Shown: positions 1-12,191, counted from the stretch's first letter. The stretch: 64,000 nucleotides of DNA from Dillenia suffruticosa (GCA_033439265.1 JAVTVX010000034.1:19792501-19856500), one strand, 5' to 3'. Made by a program: numbers and translations. The notes: generated by a model from the sequence alone, not told the origin.

Positions 1-1635
1 ATTTTGAAATACGTAACTTAATTGACTCTTCAATAAGTAAATTGAGTCTTCTCGATAACATTTCAATTTTATCAAATGTTCTTGAAGGGACATGATTTGA
101 ACCAGATTGGTCGGAATATAATTCTAAATACCGATAGCGAAAATAAAAGAAGAAGTAAATTGAGTTTGAGAGAGAGAGAGTGAGAGTCTTGCTTGGGAAA
201 AACTATTGGATCATAGCAATGGAAGAAAGAGAGTGACAGGGAATGGAAATTGAGATCATCATGTGAAGTAGATGAGAAATGAATTTCTTTGGTCAGGATT
301 AAGCGTACTGAAGGAAAAAGAGATTATATAAGCACATCCTGCTAAATAATTTCTCTCAACTTTTGAACTATTTTGCAGGGTTTTGGCTGACCTGGTTTTT
401 TCGTTAGGCAAATTTGCTACATGTGGCAACATATATTTGTTAATAAGTCGTTTCTTTTTACAAATTTATTGATTATTTTATCTTTTTTTTAATAACTTTT
501 ATGATCAATCATTCTCTTCAAGGGCTCAAACGAAAATTGTTAGTGTTCGATATTTTTTATTTTTCAAATTGAAAAAAATAATTATTATGTTAATTTAATT
601 TTGTTGTAAATACTATTTTTCAATTTTTAGAGTAACCGGTTTAATTAGTTAATCCGGTACTGTAACGAGACATACAGCATTCGAAACTTAAGGTGACATG
701 ATTACAATTAAAAAATAAATAAATAAATAAAAGATAGCATATTACGATAATGAGAAATCCCAATTGTGGATTACACACACGTTTTTTATTGTATTAATGA
801 AATTTATTTTGGACAAATTACATATTTCAGTTGAAAAAAAATAATGAGAAAATTCTTTTTGATTAAAAAAAAACAGAAAATTTTTGTTTGGTATGCTAAG
901 GATACACAATGAGCATAGAATACATTTTTGCCGAGAAATTATGAGACAAAAATGTGCCAAAGTTTACTCCTCAACCATGCACCTTTCAATTTTTTATGCT
1001 ATACCATCCTATATTCGGAGTCATATTTTAATTAATTTTATTTAAATATTTGTTTATCCTATTTTAGGAGTAGTTCTCTCAACATAGTCTTTTACATTAT
1101 AAATCCTTCATAATTGTATAGTAAAAGCGATAGTTGTTTTGGACCAGAATGTCTTAAAATTTCATTGAGGAAACTATGTTATCTACTCTAGATAGAAAGT
1201 TTTGATATTATTTTCATAGTAAATATAACCAACTTATATAATATTTGAAAGTTATCCGAATTTAGTTCTCAATATAAAAAGGTTCTGACTAATTGAAATT
1301 CTCTGAAAAAAAATTATAATCATTTTATCAATAAGGTGTCAAAATATGCACAACTTTGCTTTTTGGAGATTGCGAGGTTAATGTGGATCATTAAGCTTCT
1401 CCAATTGATTTAAGCAATTTTAAAGTCCACATGAAAAGTTTTCTTTTTAAATTCTATTTCAAATTTCAAGTTATATTAAATATTTTATATGTTTTAGCGT
1501 TTCTCTCGTTACTCTTCAAAATGAAATATGGACTATTTTTGAGATTTTCTGCAAAATTATAACAAAGTATTTGTTTAGAGTTGAGTGAATCCTTCTAAGC
1601 AATCAAGTTCTATGGCTTGGTTATGTCGAGTGAGT
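1..1635. repeat. Segmental duplication SD1, left part, copy 1
   Basis: Non-coding AT-rich DNA that matches 42099..44310 almost base for base in the same orientation. Copy 2 differs mainly by the 517-bp element at 43614..44130, which is absent here; the empty target ATTCTATT is at 1451..1458. The segment starts at the window edge, so its true left end is unknown. At 150..300 it contains a stretch resembling the 5' flank of the NLR gene. No convincing reading frame is present. Confidence 0.85.
150..300. promoter_or_regulatory. NLR 5'-flank-like fragment (no gene attached)
   Basis: A GA-rich tract is followed by sequence with GCTTGG, GCAATGGAA and GAGATCATCATG landmarks. It resembles the plus-strand sequence just beyond the NLR start codon (36145..36300), which has CTTGCTTGCAG, GAGCAATGGAA and GAGATCATGG in the same order. 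No NLR coding sequence adjoins it. It may be a duplicated promoter or 5' UTR whose gene was lost. The similarity is partial and promoter activity is not shown. Confidence 0.45.
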
Positions 1636-2543
1636 TTTGGCTGACCTGGTTTTTTCCGTTGGGCAAATTTGCTACATATGGCAACATAAGTTGTTAATAA
1701 GTCGTTTCTTTTTACAAATTTATTGATTATTTTATCTTTTTTTAATAACTTTTATCAATCATTCTCTTCAAAGGCTCAAACGAAAATTGTTAGTATCCAA
1801 TATTTTTTATTTTTCAAATTGAAAAAAATAATTAATTTGTTAATTTAATTTTGTTGTAAATAGTAATTTTTAATTTTTAGTGTAATCGGTTTAATTAGTT
1901 AATCCGGTACCGTTACGATACATACAACATTCATTTAAGATGACATGATTACAATTAAAATAAATAAATAAATAAATAAATAAATAAAAGATAGCAAATT
2001 GCGGTAATTAGAAATCCCAATTGTGGATTATACACAGGTTTCTGAAGAAAAAAAAAAAAAAGAACAGAAAATTTTTGCTTGGTATGCTAAGGATAAACAA
2101 TTTTTTTTTTTTTTTTGGTATATTTGGATGAGACAATGAGCATGGAATGCACTTTTGCTGAGAAATGATGAGACAAAAATGTGTCAAAGTTTACTCCTCA
2201 ACCATGCATCTTTCAATTTTTTATGTTATACTATGAATCATATTTTAACTAATTTAATTTAAATACTTCTTTATCTTATTTTAAAAATAACTCCACAACA
2301 TAATCTTTTACATTGTAAATCCTTCATAATTGTATAGTAAAAGTTATAGTTGTTTTGGACTATAATGTCTTAAAATTTTATTGAGAAAACTATATTGTCT
2401 ACTCAGAATAGAAAGATTTGATATCGTTTTTATAGTAAATATAACCAACTTATATAACATTTGAAAGTTATCCGAATTTAGTTTTCAATACAAAAAGATT
2501 AGGAGTAATTGAAATTTTTTGAAAAAAATTTATAATCATATTA
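380..2543. repeat. Tandem duplication inside SD1 copy 1
   Basis: About 0.95 kb at 380..1325 is repeated at 1632..2543 with many small differences. Both copies start at the motif TTTTGGCTGACCTGG and run through shared landmarks: the run of TAAA units, the phrase CAATTGTGGATTA, and GTTATCCGAATTTAG. SD1 copy 2 (42.1-44.3 kb) has this unit only once, so the tandem duplication probably arose after SD1 duplicated, or was lost from copy 2. Non-coding. Confidence 0.8.
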
Positions 2544-4234
2544 ACCTGAGATAATATGATCCAAGTGTGACACTTTGTAAGTTTAATTTATTTAGTGGGT
2601 CCATTATTTTAATTAATAGCATTATGAGTTAATTTGTGCAGACTTAGTAGACCTATTAGTGATTATTTAACGAAAAATTTGAATGTGGCTGTGTTTGTAT
2701 CGAAAAGTTTGTATTTATAGCCGATAAATAATAGTTTAATTGATATTATTTTTTTAAAAAGAAATCTTAAATTCGAGACTTTGTAAAAAAGAGAGTTTGT
2801 GTTTACAAGTAAAATCTTTGGATGGAATGGGGGTAGTCAACGTCAACACCAAGTTAATAAACTAATTACAGCCCTAATAATTAAGTAATTTTGTCAAAAC
2901 ATTAGTGCCCTAGCAACCAATCTCTTGTCGTTTTGTCTGTAACTTTTTCTTTCCCTTTTTCTTTATTTAAAATTGCCAATGGTGCATTAGTTGGAATTTT
3001 TAAATCCAAAATTTTTGCTCTTCAAATTGTGTTGGAGGGTTTAAGACCTCAGCACATAATTTAGAGAAATTATATTTTAACAAATAAATGTACTAAAATA
3101 AATTTTTAAAAAGTTTTGAGGCCAAAACTAGAAATAATAAGAAGTAGGTGAATTGTTTTTCTTTCTTGTCTTCCTACTATCTTCGTTTTCTTGTCTTCTT
3201 ACTATCTTCATTTTCTTGTCATCAACGTTATATTCTTCTCATGTATTTTATTTGACAATTTAAAATAAAAATTTGACTAAAACTGTGTTAATTCTTAAAA
3301 AAACAAACAACTTTAGTCTTTTAGCTTTTTTAGTTACACAAAAATTCGAACTCTTGTATTTCAGGATTAGGGGAGAGGGATTGTGACTATCAGGCTGTCC
3401 CCTTAGGAACTTTGTCTTTTAGCTTATAATACAACAACAATAAACTGAGTCTTAATCTCAATATTTGGGGTCAACTATTTGAAAAACAAATGGTTTGGTT
3501 GATTAGTTATTGCGTATTAGAATATGTAGTTACTAATCTTTCTTTTCTTTTTTTTTTTTTTATCAAAAATTATGACCAGGATGAGGAAAACAATTCAATC
3601 CCATTTTCCCTACCAACGATGGAAAAGTAAATGAATTTCATGAAACTTCCTAGTTGATGTTGAATGTTCTATACTCATATAAAGTATGTGCATGGAGGGA
3701 TATCTCGGTGCTCATAACTTCTATTATCGCTCAAATATTTTCTTTTTTCCTTTTCCTTTGATTAAAATTTCAAAGACCTTTGAATGTCTCCCAAGATAGG
3801 TTTCTTTGTTGGTGGTGGAGACGGTGAATGAAAAGTTTGAAGTCCAGACATGTATCATGTCAAAGCTTATAGTAATTATGGTAGTATAAGCTCAAAAACA
3901 CCTAGTTTTTCATATAGCAAATTCAGAATTTTATCATTTATTATGACGTTACCTTTTTCCTCAACAACCTTCTTTAGTTAGATATGAATTGGTTTAGGAT
4001 AGATTAGATTGGATCAAATTTTTAAAGACATAATATATTAGATCAGTAGGAATGAATATGATTTTTTATTTTTTAACTCAAATCGGGTTGGAGTCAGATA
4101 TAAATATTGAAATTAGGATTTAGAGTCGAATATGATATTAACATGATTTAAACCATAACCGATCCATTGCCGTCCCTAGTTTTGAGTGAGTCCTACTCCG
4201 ATATTATCTTATAATTGATTCCCTTATTTTGAGA
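2544..4234. other. Intergenic, no gene recognised
   Basis: AT-rich stretch without a credible coding frame. It holds a short LINE-tail match on the minus strand (3430..3471). It also holds a roughly 40-bp patch at 3620..3665 that is collinear with 44515..44555 of SD1 copy 2. At 3975..4190 there is a degenerate stretch ending in ATTGCCGTCCCTA, the kind of end seen on some small plant DNA elements. Nothing else was recognised. Confidence 0.6.
3430..3471 (-). mobile_element. Severely 5'-truncated RTE LINE tail
   Basis: Read on the minus strand, this stretch matches the last bases of the LINE at 21146..23326: a segment with CCAAATATTGAGATTAA, then CAGTTT and a (GTT)n tail. Only about 40 bp is shared. 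It is either an extremely truncated LINE insertion or a SINE borrowing the same tail. Confidence 0.5.
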
Positions 4235-4320
4235 CCAATTAATTTGGCTTCAACACCTATTATTGTAATATCACCCTGCGTAGAGACTTACGATTGCAAA
4301 CTTGTGTGCATCATTTGATT
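4235..4320. repeat. SD1 middle marker, copy 1
   Basis: A block with GGCTTCAACACC, ATCACCCTGCGTAGAGACT and GTGTGCATCATTTG matches 44551..44640. In copy 2 the last part of this block has been amplified into a four-unit tandem repeat (44607..44930); here it is single-copy. It keeps the SD1 copies collinear between their left and right parts. Confidence 0.75.
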
Positions 4321-4774
4321 AAGATAAAAAAATTTTCAAGTACTAAATTTCATAGAAAAAACAATATTATGCACTTTGATTGTCAATTACTTAATTCATC
4401 GAAAATAATTAGCGCATTAAAGTTCATTATATCAACTATTGAACTATATCTCAATTGCCATTGACCCTTATTAAATTTTTTTAAAAGAAATAAATTTAAA
4501 ATTTAAGAGTAATTTTATTTTATTTTGTGATTTTTACAAAATTATTCTATTGCATAACCTTAACCCTCGTTAGAAAATTATTATGAGAAATAACTCAATG
4601 ATCTTTAAGGTTTATGCTTGTTAATAATAAAGTCGGTCAATTCTTTTGGATGGAAAATGCTGACGTGGAAGAAAAGGCATCCAAATGTGGACTTGGAAAA
4701 AAAAATGAAAAAAGCTCAGATGGCGAGAAAGAGAAAGAGGAATGCTTTGGCTTTATTGCATCTATGCTCATTCG

Positions 4775-4776
<2 letters not shown>

Positions 4777-4849
<73 letters not shown>
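4777..4849. repeat. (CT)n microsatellite, about 36 units
   Basis: A perfect CT dinucleotide run of about 73 bp. The serine/leucine-rich open frames across it are translations of the simple repeat, not genes. Similar GA/CT runs occur throughout the window, often next to NLR-flank-like fragments, but this is the longest. Confidence 0.97.
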
Positions 4850-4851
<2 letters not shown>

Positions 4852-5089
4852 CGTCAAAGTTCTAACAAATTATTTTTTTTGGTACCTTGGACACCATTCA
4901 ATATTTAAGATTTTGTCTCGATTAATTTAGATCGATTGTTGCGGATCCATTTTGTGAGGTGGGTCTCCTAACATTATTTTTTTCATTTCTATATCAAGTC
5001 AAACTCTGACATGGTTAAGGGACGAAATTACCTTTATCCAACTACGCTAACGCCAAGTAATGCCGGTAAAGTTCTAACTAATTATACGC

Positions 5090-5430
5090 ACTCACAATAA
5101 ACACCTTGTACTTAATATATATCATATTTAATAAATTTGTTGATATATATATTTAAAAATTAAAAAATAAATAAATAATTTTTAATTATATATATTCAAT
5201 TCAATTAGTATGTTATATGGCTTGTCACATGGACGGTAATGTCGGGGCAAAAAGAAACTTCTCTCCTTAAACTAAGGGATAGAAAGATTTTGGATGCAAA
5301 CGGTGTTAATTTTTTGTTTTTTAGATTTTTGGAATTTTAATTTTATTAATATTTTTGTTGCATCTGGGATGAATTTCAATTTCATTCCGACCTCATCTTG
5401 TCAATTAGAGTTAGGGAATCAACTGGACCA
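5090..5430. repeat. Partial copy of the foldback-flanked segment
   Basis: Matches 41460..41755: shared landmarks are CTCACAATAAA, ACATGGACGGTAATGTCG, GAAACTTCTCTCC and GGGATGAATTTCAATTTCATTCC. The left inverted arm present at 41273..41330 is missing here. The right-arm motif is also found upstream of the NLR at about 36312..36345. Non-coding. Confidence 0.7.
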
Positions 5431-5518
5431 GGATTTTGAATTATATATTCTTAATAATTAATTACCTTTTTAACACTTTTTTGTTGAATTATCTTTTATA
5501 ATTATTTCAATTATTTGA

Positions 5519-5600
5519 AGTAGGGAGAGAGAGAGAGAGAGAGATGCGTCAGAGCAATGGAAGAAAGGAAGTGCGACAGAGAATGGTCAGATGTATGAAA
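5519..5600. promoter_or_regulatory. NLR 5'-flank-like fragment (no gene attached)
   Basis: A short GA repeat is followed by CAGAGCAATGGAAG and a purine-rich stretch, as at 36185..36230 upstream of the NLR start codon. It lies just past a block that also resembles the NLR upstream region (5355..5520, compare 36305..36430). No receptor coding sequence is next to it. Confidence 0.4.
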
Positions 5601-6918
5601 GTCTATAAAGAAAAAGTGTATGGAAGTCTATAAAGAAAAAGTGTATGAAATATCCCAAAAAAAAAAAAAAGAAAAATGATCAAACAAAAGCAGAATGGAA
5701 GTCACAAATTTTCACAATAATTTGCCTTCACGGTGACTCAAGTGTTCAAATTCGCCGTGTCAATATTTCACGAGGATTTTGAGGATTCGGAGCTTCTGGC
5801 CCCGTCGACAATTGCGGACACACAGTAGATGTGGATTTTCTATCAACAATACCCAAAATTGATGCTATATATATATATATATCGTTACAACTATTATTGA
5901 TTGTGACTAACACATTTATTATTTTTAAAAAAAATCTAAATAAAGTAATTTATTTAAATAACTTCTATTACTTTATAATTTTAATATTTATAGAAATATA
6001 ATTAACAAACTCTTCTTAAAATTTTGCCTTCCCCCCCCCCCCCGCCCCCCGGGGCGCGGGGGTTTACCCTTGCTGTCTGTTCTCTCGTCATCTAGCAAGC
6101 CTGTTAAGTACCATTCCAAAAGGATGCGATAACATAGAAGAGAACAATAAAAACTTAAAAAGGTGTGTGTAAATATTAATATAAAATTATAATTCGTTTT
6201 TGAACTTAAGAAGGGGTATTTTAGTAATTGAAGCATATCGTATGGCACTTGGGATGAAAATGAGTTGTGTTTGGAATGCACGGCAAGGACTTTTATTTTT
6301 GTCGTGTCCTTGACACCCACCAAACCCATTAACTTCCTTGCAAGTCGCGGGAAATTTCGCCACTAAACTATAGAGGTGGGCTGATAGTCAATGATCAATT
6401 AAAAACAAAATTATGTTTATTAACAAATTGATATCCGTTCATAAGTGCAACACGAAAAATGTACTACTTATTTTAAAAAGAAAATCAAATATCAATAAAA
6501 AGAGTTTGTGATTTGTTTCATAATAAATTTCAATGAGAATGAAAAAATAATTCTTAATTATTTGTCTACTTGGGTCAACTTTATTATCTTTTTTTATCTT
6601 TTTTACATAAAATATCCACTCTATTATCTCCTCTCTTGATTAAGGGCCTTAAAAAATGCTGTGTTGAATACAATTTTGAAAAGGAAAAATTGGACCCCAT
6701 TGATTCAGAGCACAATTGATTGAAGGGGTGCCCTTGCTTGCCCTATTTCGACATGTTTCACAAACTAAAACAATGTCGTTTCTTTTGGCTAATTCATGTC
6801 TTTTGCAACTTGTTGACAATGGGGGTATAGCCACCTGTCAAATGTTCCACCGCAGTCTCTCTCTACAAAAGGACCCTTTTTTTTTTTGGGGGAGGGGGTT
6901 TTTTTGTTGGACTAATTT
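5601..6918. other. Intergenic, no gene recognised
   Basis: AT-rich with a C-rich low-complexity patch around 6030..6060 and an (AT)n run near 5866..5882. The 113-residue minus-strand frame across the C-rich patch has low-complexity content at its C-terminal end and no recognisable domain. Nothing else can be supported. Confidence 0.55.
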
Positions 6919-7964
6919 CATGTTTAGTCCTTCAAGTTTAGACTCATCTATGATTTGGGCCTCTTGTTTGTTATCAAAATTTCACACAAATAACCGGTGA
7001 TAATGGATTAGGTGATAGTTTATCTTTTCTCTCTCTCTTTTTTTTTTGTGAATTATTTGTCACTAATTAATATCTGAATTTTATCTGATTAATTCGATCC
7101 GAATAATGTGGAGCCTTTTAATGGATTAGTTTTCTTAAATTTTGTTTCTCCATTTTCATTACTTGAATCCAAGATTTATAGTTAAAAGAATTTAGTATAC
7201 TACTGCTATATTTACATAAGTTTGGTATTGGGTGATAATTTGTCAATACATACAGGCAATGCATGTGTTCTCTTGGGGTTTTTCATTATTCATTCAAACA
7301 AATTGGGAGCAAAACTTTGTTTTCAGCTTCAGCTAATGTTGCAATAATTGCGATTATCATTTTTTTTGGGTACAGATTACAATTATCATTGTCTTAAGAA
7401 CAATTGACCTTGGATTGATAACTTTTCTTTTCTTCCGAGTCTATATCTTGACCACCATCTAGTTAAAATTCTTATAAATGAAGATTAATTTTTGTCATCT
7501 TCCTACTGATCTTGTGGTAAATGAAAATTAAAATCAATGGTTTGTAAGCTTATGCCTACACAATTACGAATAATCCACCATAAAATAAATCAGATCCACT
7601 ATTAAAATTCAAATATATAATATTAGATGAGACTACCATCCGCACTAATCGACAACCTGTATTTTTTTAGTAATTATTCTAGATTATAAAGTGTTGTTAT
7701 TTAAAAATAAGTCGTTCGATATTTCTATTGCCATCTCTCGATCGTGAATCATTGCCATCTTGTTGTATTATGCTCATCATGAATTATTCTTTATGTGTTA
7801 TTCCGGAAGATGCAATGCGCAAAATAAAAATATGGATTGAAGGTATCTACAAAAGGCATGCTAGACAGTCCTCAACTAACCTTGCCAGAATTTGATCGGC
7901 CCAGGGGCTTATTAGGTTTGCACTGATGGTTGCCGGTGGCGGAGTGGTGGCTGATAGTCCTCTT

Positions 7965-8150
7965 TATTTTTTGGTATATTATTGGTATCCAGAGAAATAT
8001 TTTGATTAATGTAGATCGAACGTCTATGGGTTTATTTAGAAAGCAGCTCTTCTAACATAGTTTTTTCTATTTTTAAGTTTTGAATACAAAATTTGATTAA
8101 AAAATCTAATATTCCATCCCACTATGTTGACTGTCTATTGGTATAGTCCT
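7965..8150 (-). mobile_element. tRNA-derived SINE, dispersed local family
   Basis: A degenerate member of the SINE family typified at 10319..10527. On the minus strand it has a tRNA-like head near 8120..8150, a CAAATTTTGTATTCAAAACTT-like B-box region, then the conserved GAAAAAACTATGTTAGAAGAG body. Its counterpart in SD1 copy 2 is at about 45970..46165. No clear target duplication remains. Confidence 0.55.
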
Positions 8151-8180
8151 CTCTAGTTTCAAGGGAATTTGAATACCGGT

Positions 8181-8267
8181 GTCTGCAATAGGATAGCCTA
8201 ATGGTACAAACCCCTTCTTTCGATCAGGTTCAAATTCTTGTAAAAAAAAAAAAAAAAAAAAAAAAAA
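8181..8267 (+). mobile_element. 87-bp tRNA-like retroposon
   Basis: About 60 bp of tRNA-like sequence followed by a pure A tract of about 26, all between 12-bp direct repeats TTGAATACCGGT (8169..8180 and 8268..8279). The insert holds a box-A match TAGCCTAATGGT and a box-B-like AGGTTCAAATTC. SD1 copy 2 at 46169..46180 has the target once and no insert. A retroposon consisting only of a polymerase III head and an A tail is unusual; it could be a 3'-truncated SINE or a retroposed tRNA-related RNA. Confidence 0.8.
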
Positions 8268-8640
8268 TTGAATACCGGTTTAAGCCACCGTTTTGGACGG
8301 GCGATTTCTAGTTTTTTGGTTGTACACATTTTGGGCTCTGTCTTGCTTGCTTTTTGTGGGTTTCTGGTGTGGTATGGGCTTATGCTTTTCAATTTTGGTT
8401 GTGCCCTTCTTGGACCTTGTTATTATTGTCCTAGGCTGTCTTATTTTGGGGCCCTAAGGCCAACCCTCCAGATTTAGGAAAAAAATAATGCAGTATAGGC
8501 TGTGAGAGAGAGAGATGTAGTCCTTTGTACCAAAAAAAAAATAAAACAGAGAGATGTAGTCCTAATCAACAAACCAAAATTTCATGAGGCCCTATCATTG
8601 GATCTCTCATCCCCAATTTATCATAATTTGCACTTTGTGG

Positions 8641-9959
8641 TAGGGCATGTCTGGTACAAGAGTAAAAATTTTAGACGATAAATTTACTTCCATGAAAATC
8701 ACTCTCATAGAGTTTACTCGCATTAAAATTATTCTTCCGCATACCCAACTAGATTTTCTAATTAACAAGTTTCACAATTATCCCATTTGTCAAATTGATA
8801 AACATGCAAATTTAAAATACCAACATAAATTGTTATAACATAAAAAATGAAAATGATATTTCATTGTAAACATTTCAATACATTTTTTTTTCTTTTTTTG
8901 GTATGCTTGAACTAGGTCCATCACCTAATGTCCGGAGTTTCGCTCTAACAAATTTGGGTCGAGCCGACTGAGATCCTTCTTTAGGGGGTAGAGCTCTCCA
9001 ACGTAGTATACTCTATTCCTAGGATTCGAATTCAAAATCACTGATTAAGATATTAGGTGATACATTTCAAGACATTTTCCTTATATTAAAAAGCCACCTT
9101 CTCAAAGCATATGAAACAAAGTCTCTAAATAAAATTACTTAATTCCACTCAATTGCTATCTATGGGATCCGAAGGAAGTACTTGCAAATTGAACAGAACA
9201 TGACGTTTAGAAGAATTTTATTTCTCATGATCATCAAATTTTACCTTAGAAATCTATTCCTACTTAATTTTAGACTAACAAATTTTAATGTCTCAAAATC
9301 TCAACAAATTGGACATAAAAATATTAAAAGAATCTAGAAAGTGAGACTCAGTTATAAATTTATCAATTCAACATCACAAAGCTCTAATTAGCACATCTAA
9401 AACACAAAAATTAAACACCAAATGTATATTAGCATCAATGAAATTTCATTAGCTAAATTCATGAACTTCATCAATGAAAAAAACTACACAAAAGGGCCCA
9501 AAAATAAAACCTTAACACACGCATACAATAATGAAATTTTATAGAGAGGGATTTATGATTCAATTTCCAAGTAATCACAATTCACAACCAACACAAATTC
9601 AGTGGCATCTAGCAAAGGAAGAAGATGGAGAAAGAGAGGTTAGAGATTGCTTGGAGATAGGGAGAGAGGAGAGAGAGAAGAGGACATCCAATTTAGAAGG
9701 GGGGGAGGTGGACAGAAGAGGGAAGAAAAGGAGAGAAGTCGACTGCAGAAATCCATGATAGGGCATGCTTGGTTTATTACTAAATTCATAAGAATGAATT
9801 CAATATTTTCACAGGAATTTACTAGTTAGAACCAAATTTGAGCCCCCGTTCTAAGAATGCACAAAGATTCTCTCTTCAGCTATCAAACAGGGCATATGTG
9901 ACCGAAATTTTGTGACAGACCATTTGTAACCAGAGAGAGAGAGAGAGAGAGAGAGTATA
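8641..9959. other. Intergenic with degenerate SINE
   Basis: No gene recognised. About 8885..9065 is another diverged minus-strand member of the SINE family, with GGATTCGAATTC near 9026. GA-rich low-complexity DNA fills 9620..9750 and a (GA)n run lies at 9932..9955. The Glu/Arg-rich frames at 9531..9829 come from that purine-rich DNA. Confidence 0.5.
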
Positions 9960-11130
9960 TTTCTGAGAAATTAGCGATGGATAAAAGAGGATTTAGGGTA
10001 TAATCAAGCTCACACCCTTGCTCTTAGCTATGTGCTTGATTGTTGAGGTCATGTATTGGTATAGTCCAATTGTGGAAAAATATAATAAATTGGTATTTTC
10101 TTACTACCCATAATCTCAAACTCTTTGGAGGTTAAAATTTGAAAATTGGTTATATAATAGTTCTCATACTTTGCTCAAAAGAGGAAACCTAAACAACTTT
10201 TATGATCGTGGATTGTTTAGAGATGTACTTTGGACATGCTTACTACATAGAGTTGCTTACTAAATTGATGTAGTGAGCCTAGAGTTTATCCATGCAAGCA
10301 TGAGTTTTGCAGATGAGTGTTGGTTTTTTTTTTTTTTTTTTTTTTTTTTTGGTTTCTAGTATCGATATCCGGAGCTTTGTTTCAATTAATTTGATTCAAG
10401 TGTATGGGAAAGCTCTATTTAGGTGGTGATTCTTCTGACATAATTTTTTTTATTTTCAAATTTCGAACCTAAAACTTAATTAATCGATCTAATATTCTAT
10501 TCTATTAGACCGACTATCCATTGATAGTTTTGTAGGTGAGTTGGTAAAAGCAAAAGAGCATCCATCTTGGCTGCTAGAGTGGCTTTTACAGTAGTAATGA
10601 TACAAGATAAAATCATTTGACCAATTATTTTCACCCAAACCCTAATATACAATATAAATTAAAATTCACCATCATAAATAGAAATTTGCCTTTGCCAAAC
10701 AAAGGTTTTACTAACTACTTGACTTACACCAATTTTGAGCAAGAATTTCATAGATGGGTATAATGTTTGCTTCACCAAATGGAAAGCAACATATAAAACA
10801 TTTGGTTTCAACAAAGCGTTTGGGCTTTCTACATATTTACAAGGTTGCAAATATCGGCCTCCAATAGTTCTAATCATTGCAAACCTTCTGACATTTTCCT
10901 TTGTTTTTCATTAGTTCTCTTTTCCTTTGCTCTAAATATTGTTCTCGAGCCTTCGAAGACATAGTCTCTTTCCTTTTGGAGATCGGTGCCTACAGAGAAA
11001 TAAAAAGATTTTTTAAGGGTAATGCCAACTCTGGACTCTCAATTCTTATTGCACTTAAATACTAAAACAATTATGCCTATTTGTAGATTTAGAATCAAAA
11101 CAAATCAACAGAAATTTACTCAACGACTAA
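9960..11130. repeat. SD2 array, segment A1
   Basis: Matches 56400..57655 (A3) and, in its first part, 18605..18961 (A2). Shared landmarks are ACCCTTGCTCTTAGCTATG, GTCCAATTGTGG, CTTACTACCCATAATCTC and GAGATCGGTGCCTACAGAG. The match to A3 ends at about 11130, just before the AT-rich and GC-rich unit. A SINE (10319..10527) is inserted here and absent from A3. Confidence 0.85.
10319..10527 (-). mobile_element. tRNA-derived SINE with target duplication and empty site
   Basis: About 209 bp between imperfect 14-bp direct repeats (TTTTGCAGATGAGT at 10305..10318, TTTTGTAGGTGAGT at 10528..10541). A3 has the target once, uninterrupted, at 56824..56837. On the minus strand it starts with a tRNA-like head containing a GTCGGTCTAATAGAAT box-A-like region and the box-B match AGGTTCGAAATTTG. 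It ends in an A tail of about 28. Diverged relatives lie near 7030, 7965, 8885, 17430, 18700, 36895, 38280, 38920, 40310, 45085 and 45970. Confidence 0.85.
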
Positions 11131-11536
11131 TATTATTTTATAATATTTTAATTTATATTTTTTTTATTATATTATATTTCATTTTTTTAGAAGAATAATA
11201 TTATTTAATTCTTAAAAAAAACCATATATTTTATTTTATTTAAATTATATATATATTTTTTAATTAATTTATTATTTTTTCCTTTTTTTATTTAATATTT
11301 TTTATTATTGTATAGGTAATTTTATTTTATTTGTATTATTTTATTCAATAATATAAATTTTTTAATTAAATATTAATCGAGTCTGCGCGGGCGCCGGCCC
11401 ATGCACGCACGGGCGCCTGCCTGGGCACCCACTCCTGCTAGGGCGGCGCCCAGGCAAGCAGGCGCGCGGGCGCCCGCGTCTGCTGGGGCGTGCCTGGACG
11501 CCCTTCATTATTTTAATATAAAAAAATTGCAGATAA

Positions 11537-11599
11537 AGGGATTTGAACCTTGGACCTCAGATTTAATAGAAGGCATATCACCACTGCACCACCGCTTAG
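11537..11599 (-). ncRNA. tRNA-like Pol III promoter module
   Basis: On the minus strand, TGGTGCAGTGGT (box A) is followed after about 30 bases by a perfect box B, GGTTCAAATCC. The segment cannot be folded into a convincing complete tRNA. It is read as a SINE head or tRNA relic next to the first GC-rich tract. Confidence 0.5.
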
Positions 11600-12191
11600 T
11601 TTTAGTATTGTGTGATAATATTTGTTTTTCTTTCTTCCTCCTCTTTGTTTTCTATTCTCACTTTTTTTTTCTTTATCTCTATTTTTGGGTTTTTTTTTCT
11701 TTCTACTCTCATTTCTTATATATAATAATTTTATTATAATAAATAATAATTTTATTATAACGAATAAAAATATTTTGTAATTAAATATATAAATTTTTTA
11801 AATTATAAATATATTATAATTTATTGATAATTATAATTTTATAGTTTTGAGATGTTGTTTAAATTATGGATTAAAAAAATAAAATAAAAACGAAAAAAAA
11901 TAATAAAATAATAAGATAAAAGAAAAAAGAAGAAATCAAAATATAATATTAACATATTTTTTAATTAATTTATTATTTTATTTTAAATTAGTATTTTATT
12001 ATTTTTTATTTTATTAAAAATTATCATATTTATTATTTTTAATTAATATTATTTTAGGTTGGTGGTATAAATAAAAAAAGTTATTATATTTATTATTTTA
12101 AATTGTTATTATATATTATTTTATTATTATTAGAAAAATGTGAAGTAAAGATAATAAATAATAAAAAAGAAATTTATATCACAATAATATC

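Larger units (their letters stand above)
6919..8640. repeat. Segmental duplication SD1, right part, copy 1
   Basis: Matches 44960..46640 in the same orientation. Landmarks include GTGATAATGGAT, GTTCTCTTGGGG, GCTAGACAGTCCTCAA, TTGCCAGAATTTGATCGGCCC and GGGGCCCTAAGGCCAAC. It differs by the 87-bp tRNA-like insertion at 8181..8267, absent from the other copy. A SINE-like stretch (about 7965..8150) is shared by both, so it predates the duplication. Several short frames exist, none recognisable. Confidence 0.85.

Noticed and set aside
4614-4930. Three overlapping open frames with long Ser/Leu runs
   Set aside because: They are the three-frame translations of the (CT)n microsatellite with short flanks; no domain or start context supports a gene.
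5988-6329. 113-residue minus-strand frame over a C-rich run
   Set aside because: The C-terminal end is low-complexity Gly/Pro/Arg from the C-rich patch and the rest has no recognisable motif.
8641-9895. MITE suggested by GGGCATG(T/C)(C/T)TGGT at 8643 and 9762 and AAACAGGGCATATG near 9884
   Set aside because: The first two motifs are direct, not inverted, and no target duplication could be paired.
11401-11739. 112-residue Ala/Pro/Arg-rich frame
   Set aside because: It translates the GC-rich tract and then poly-Phe from AT-rich DNA; not protein-like.
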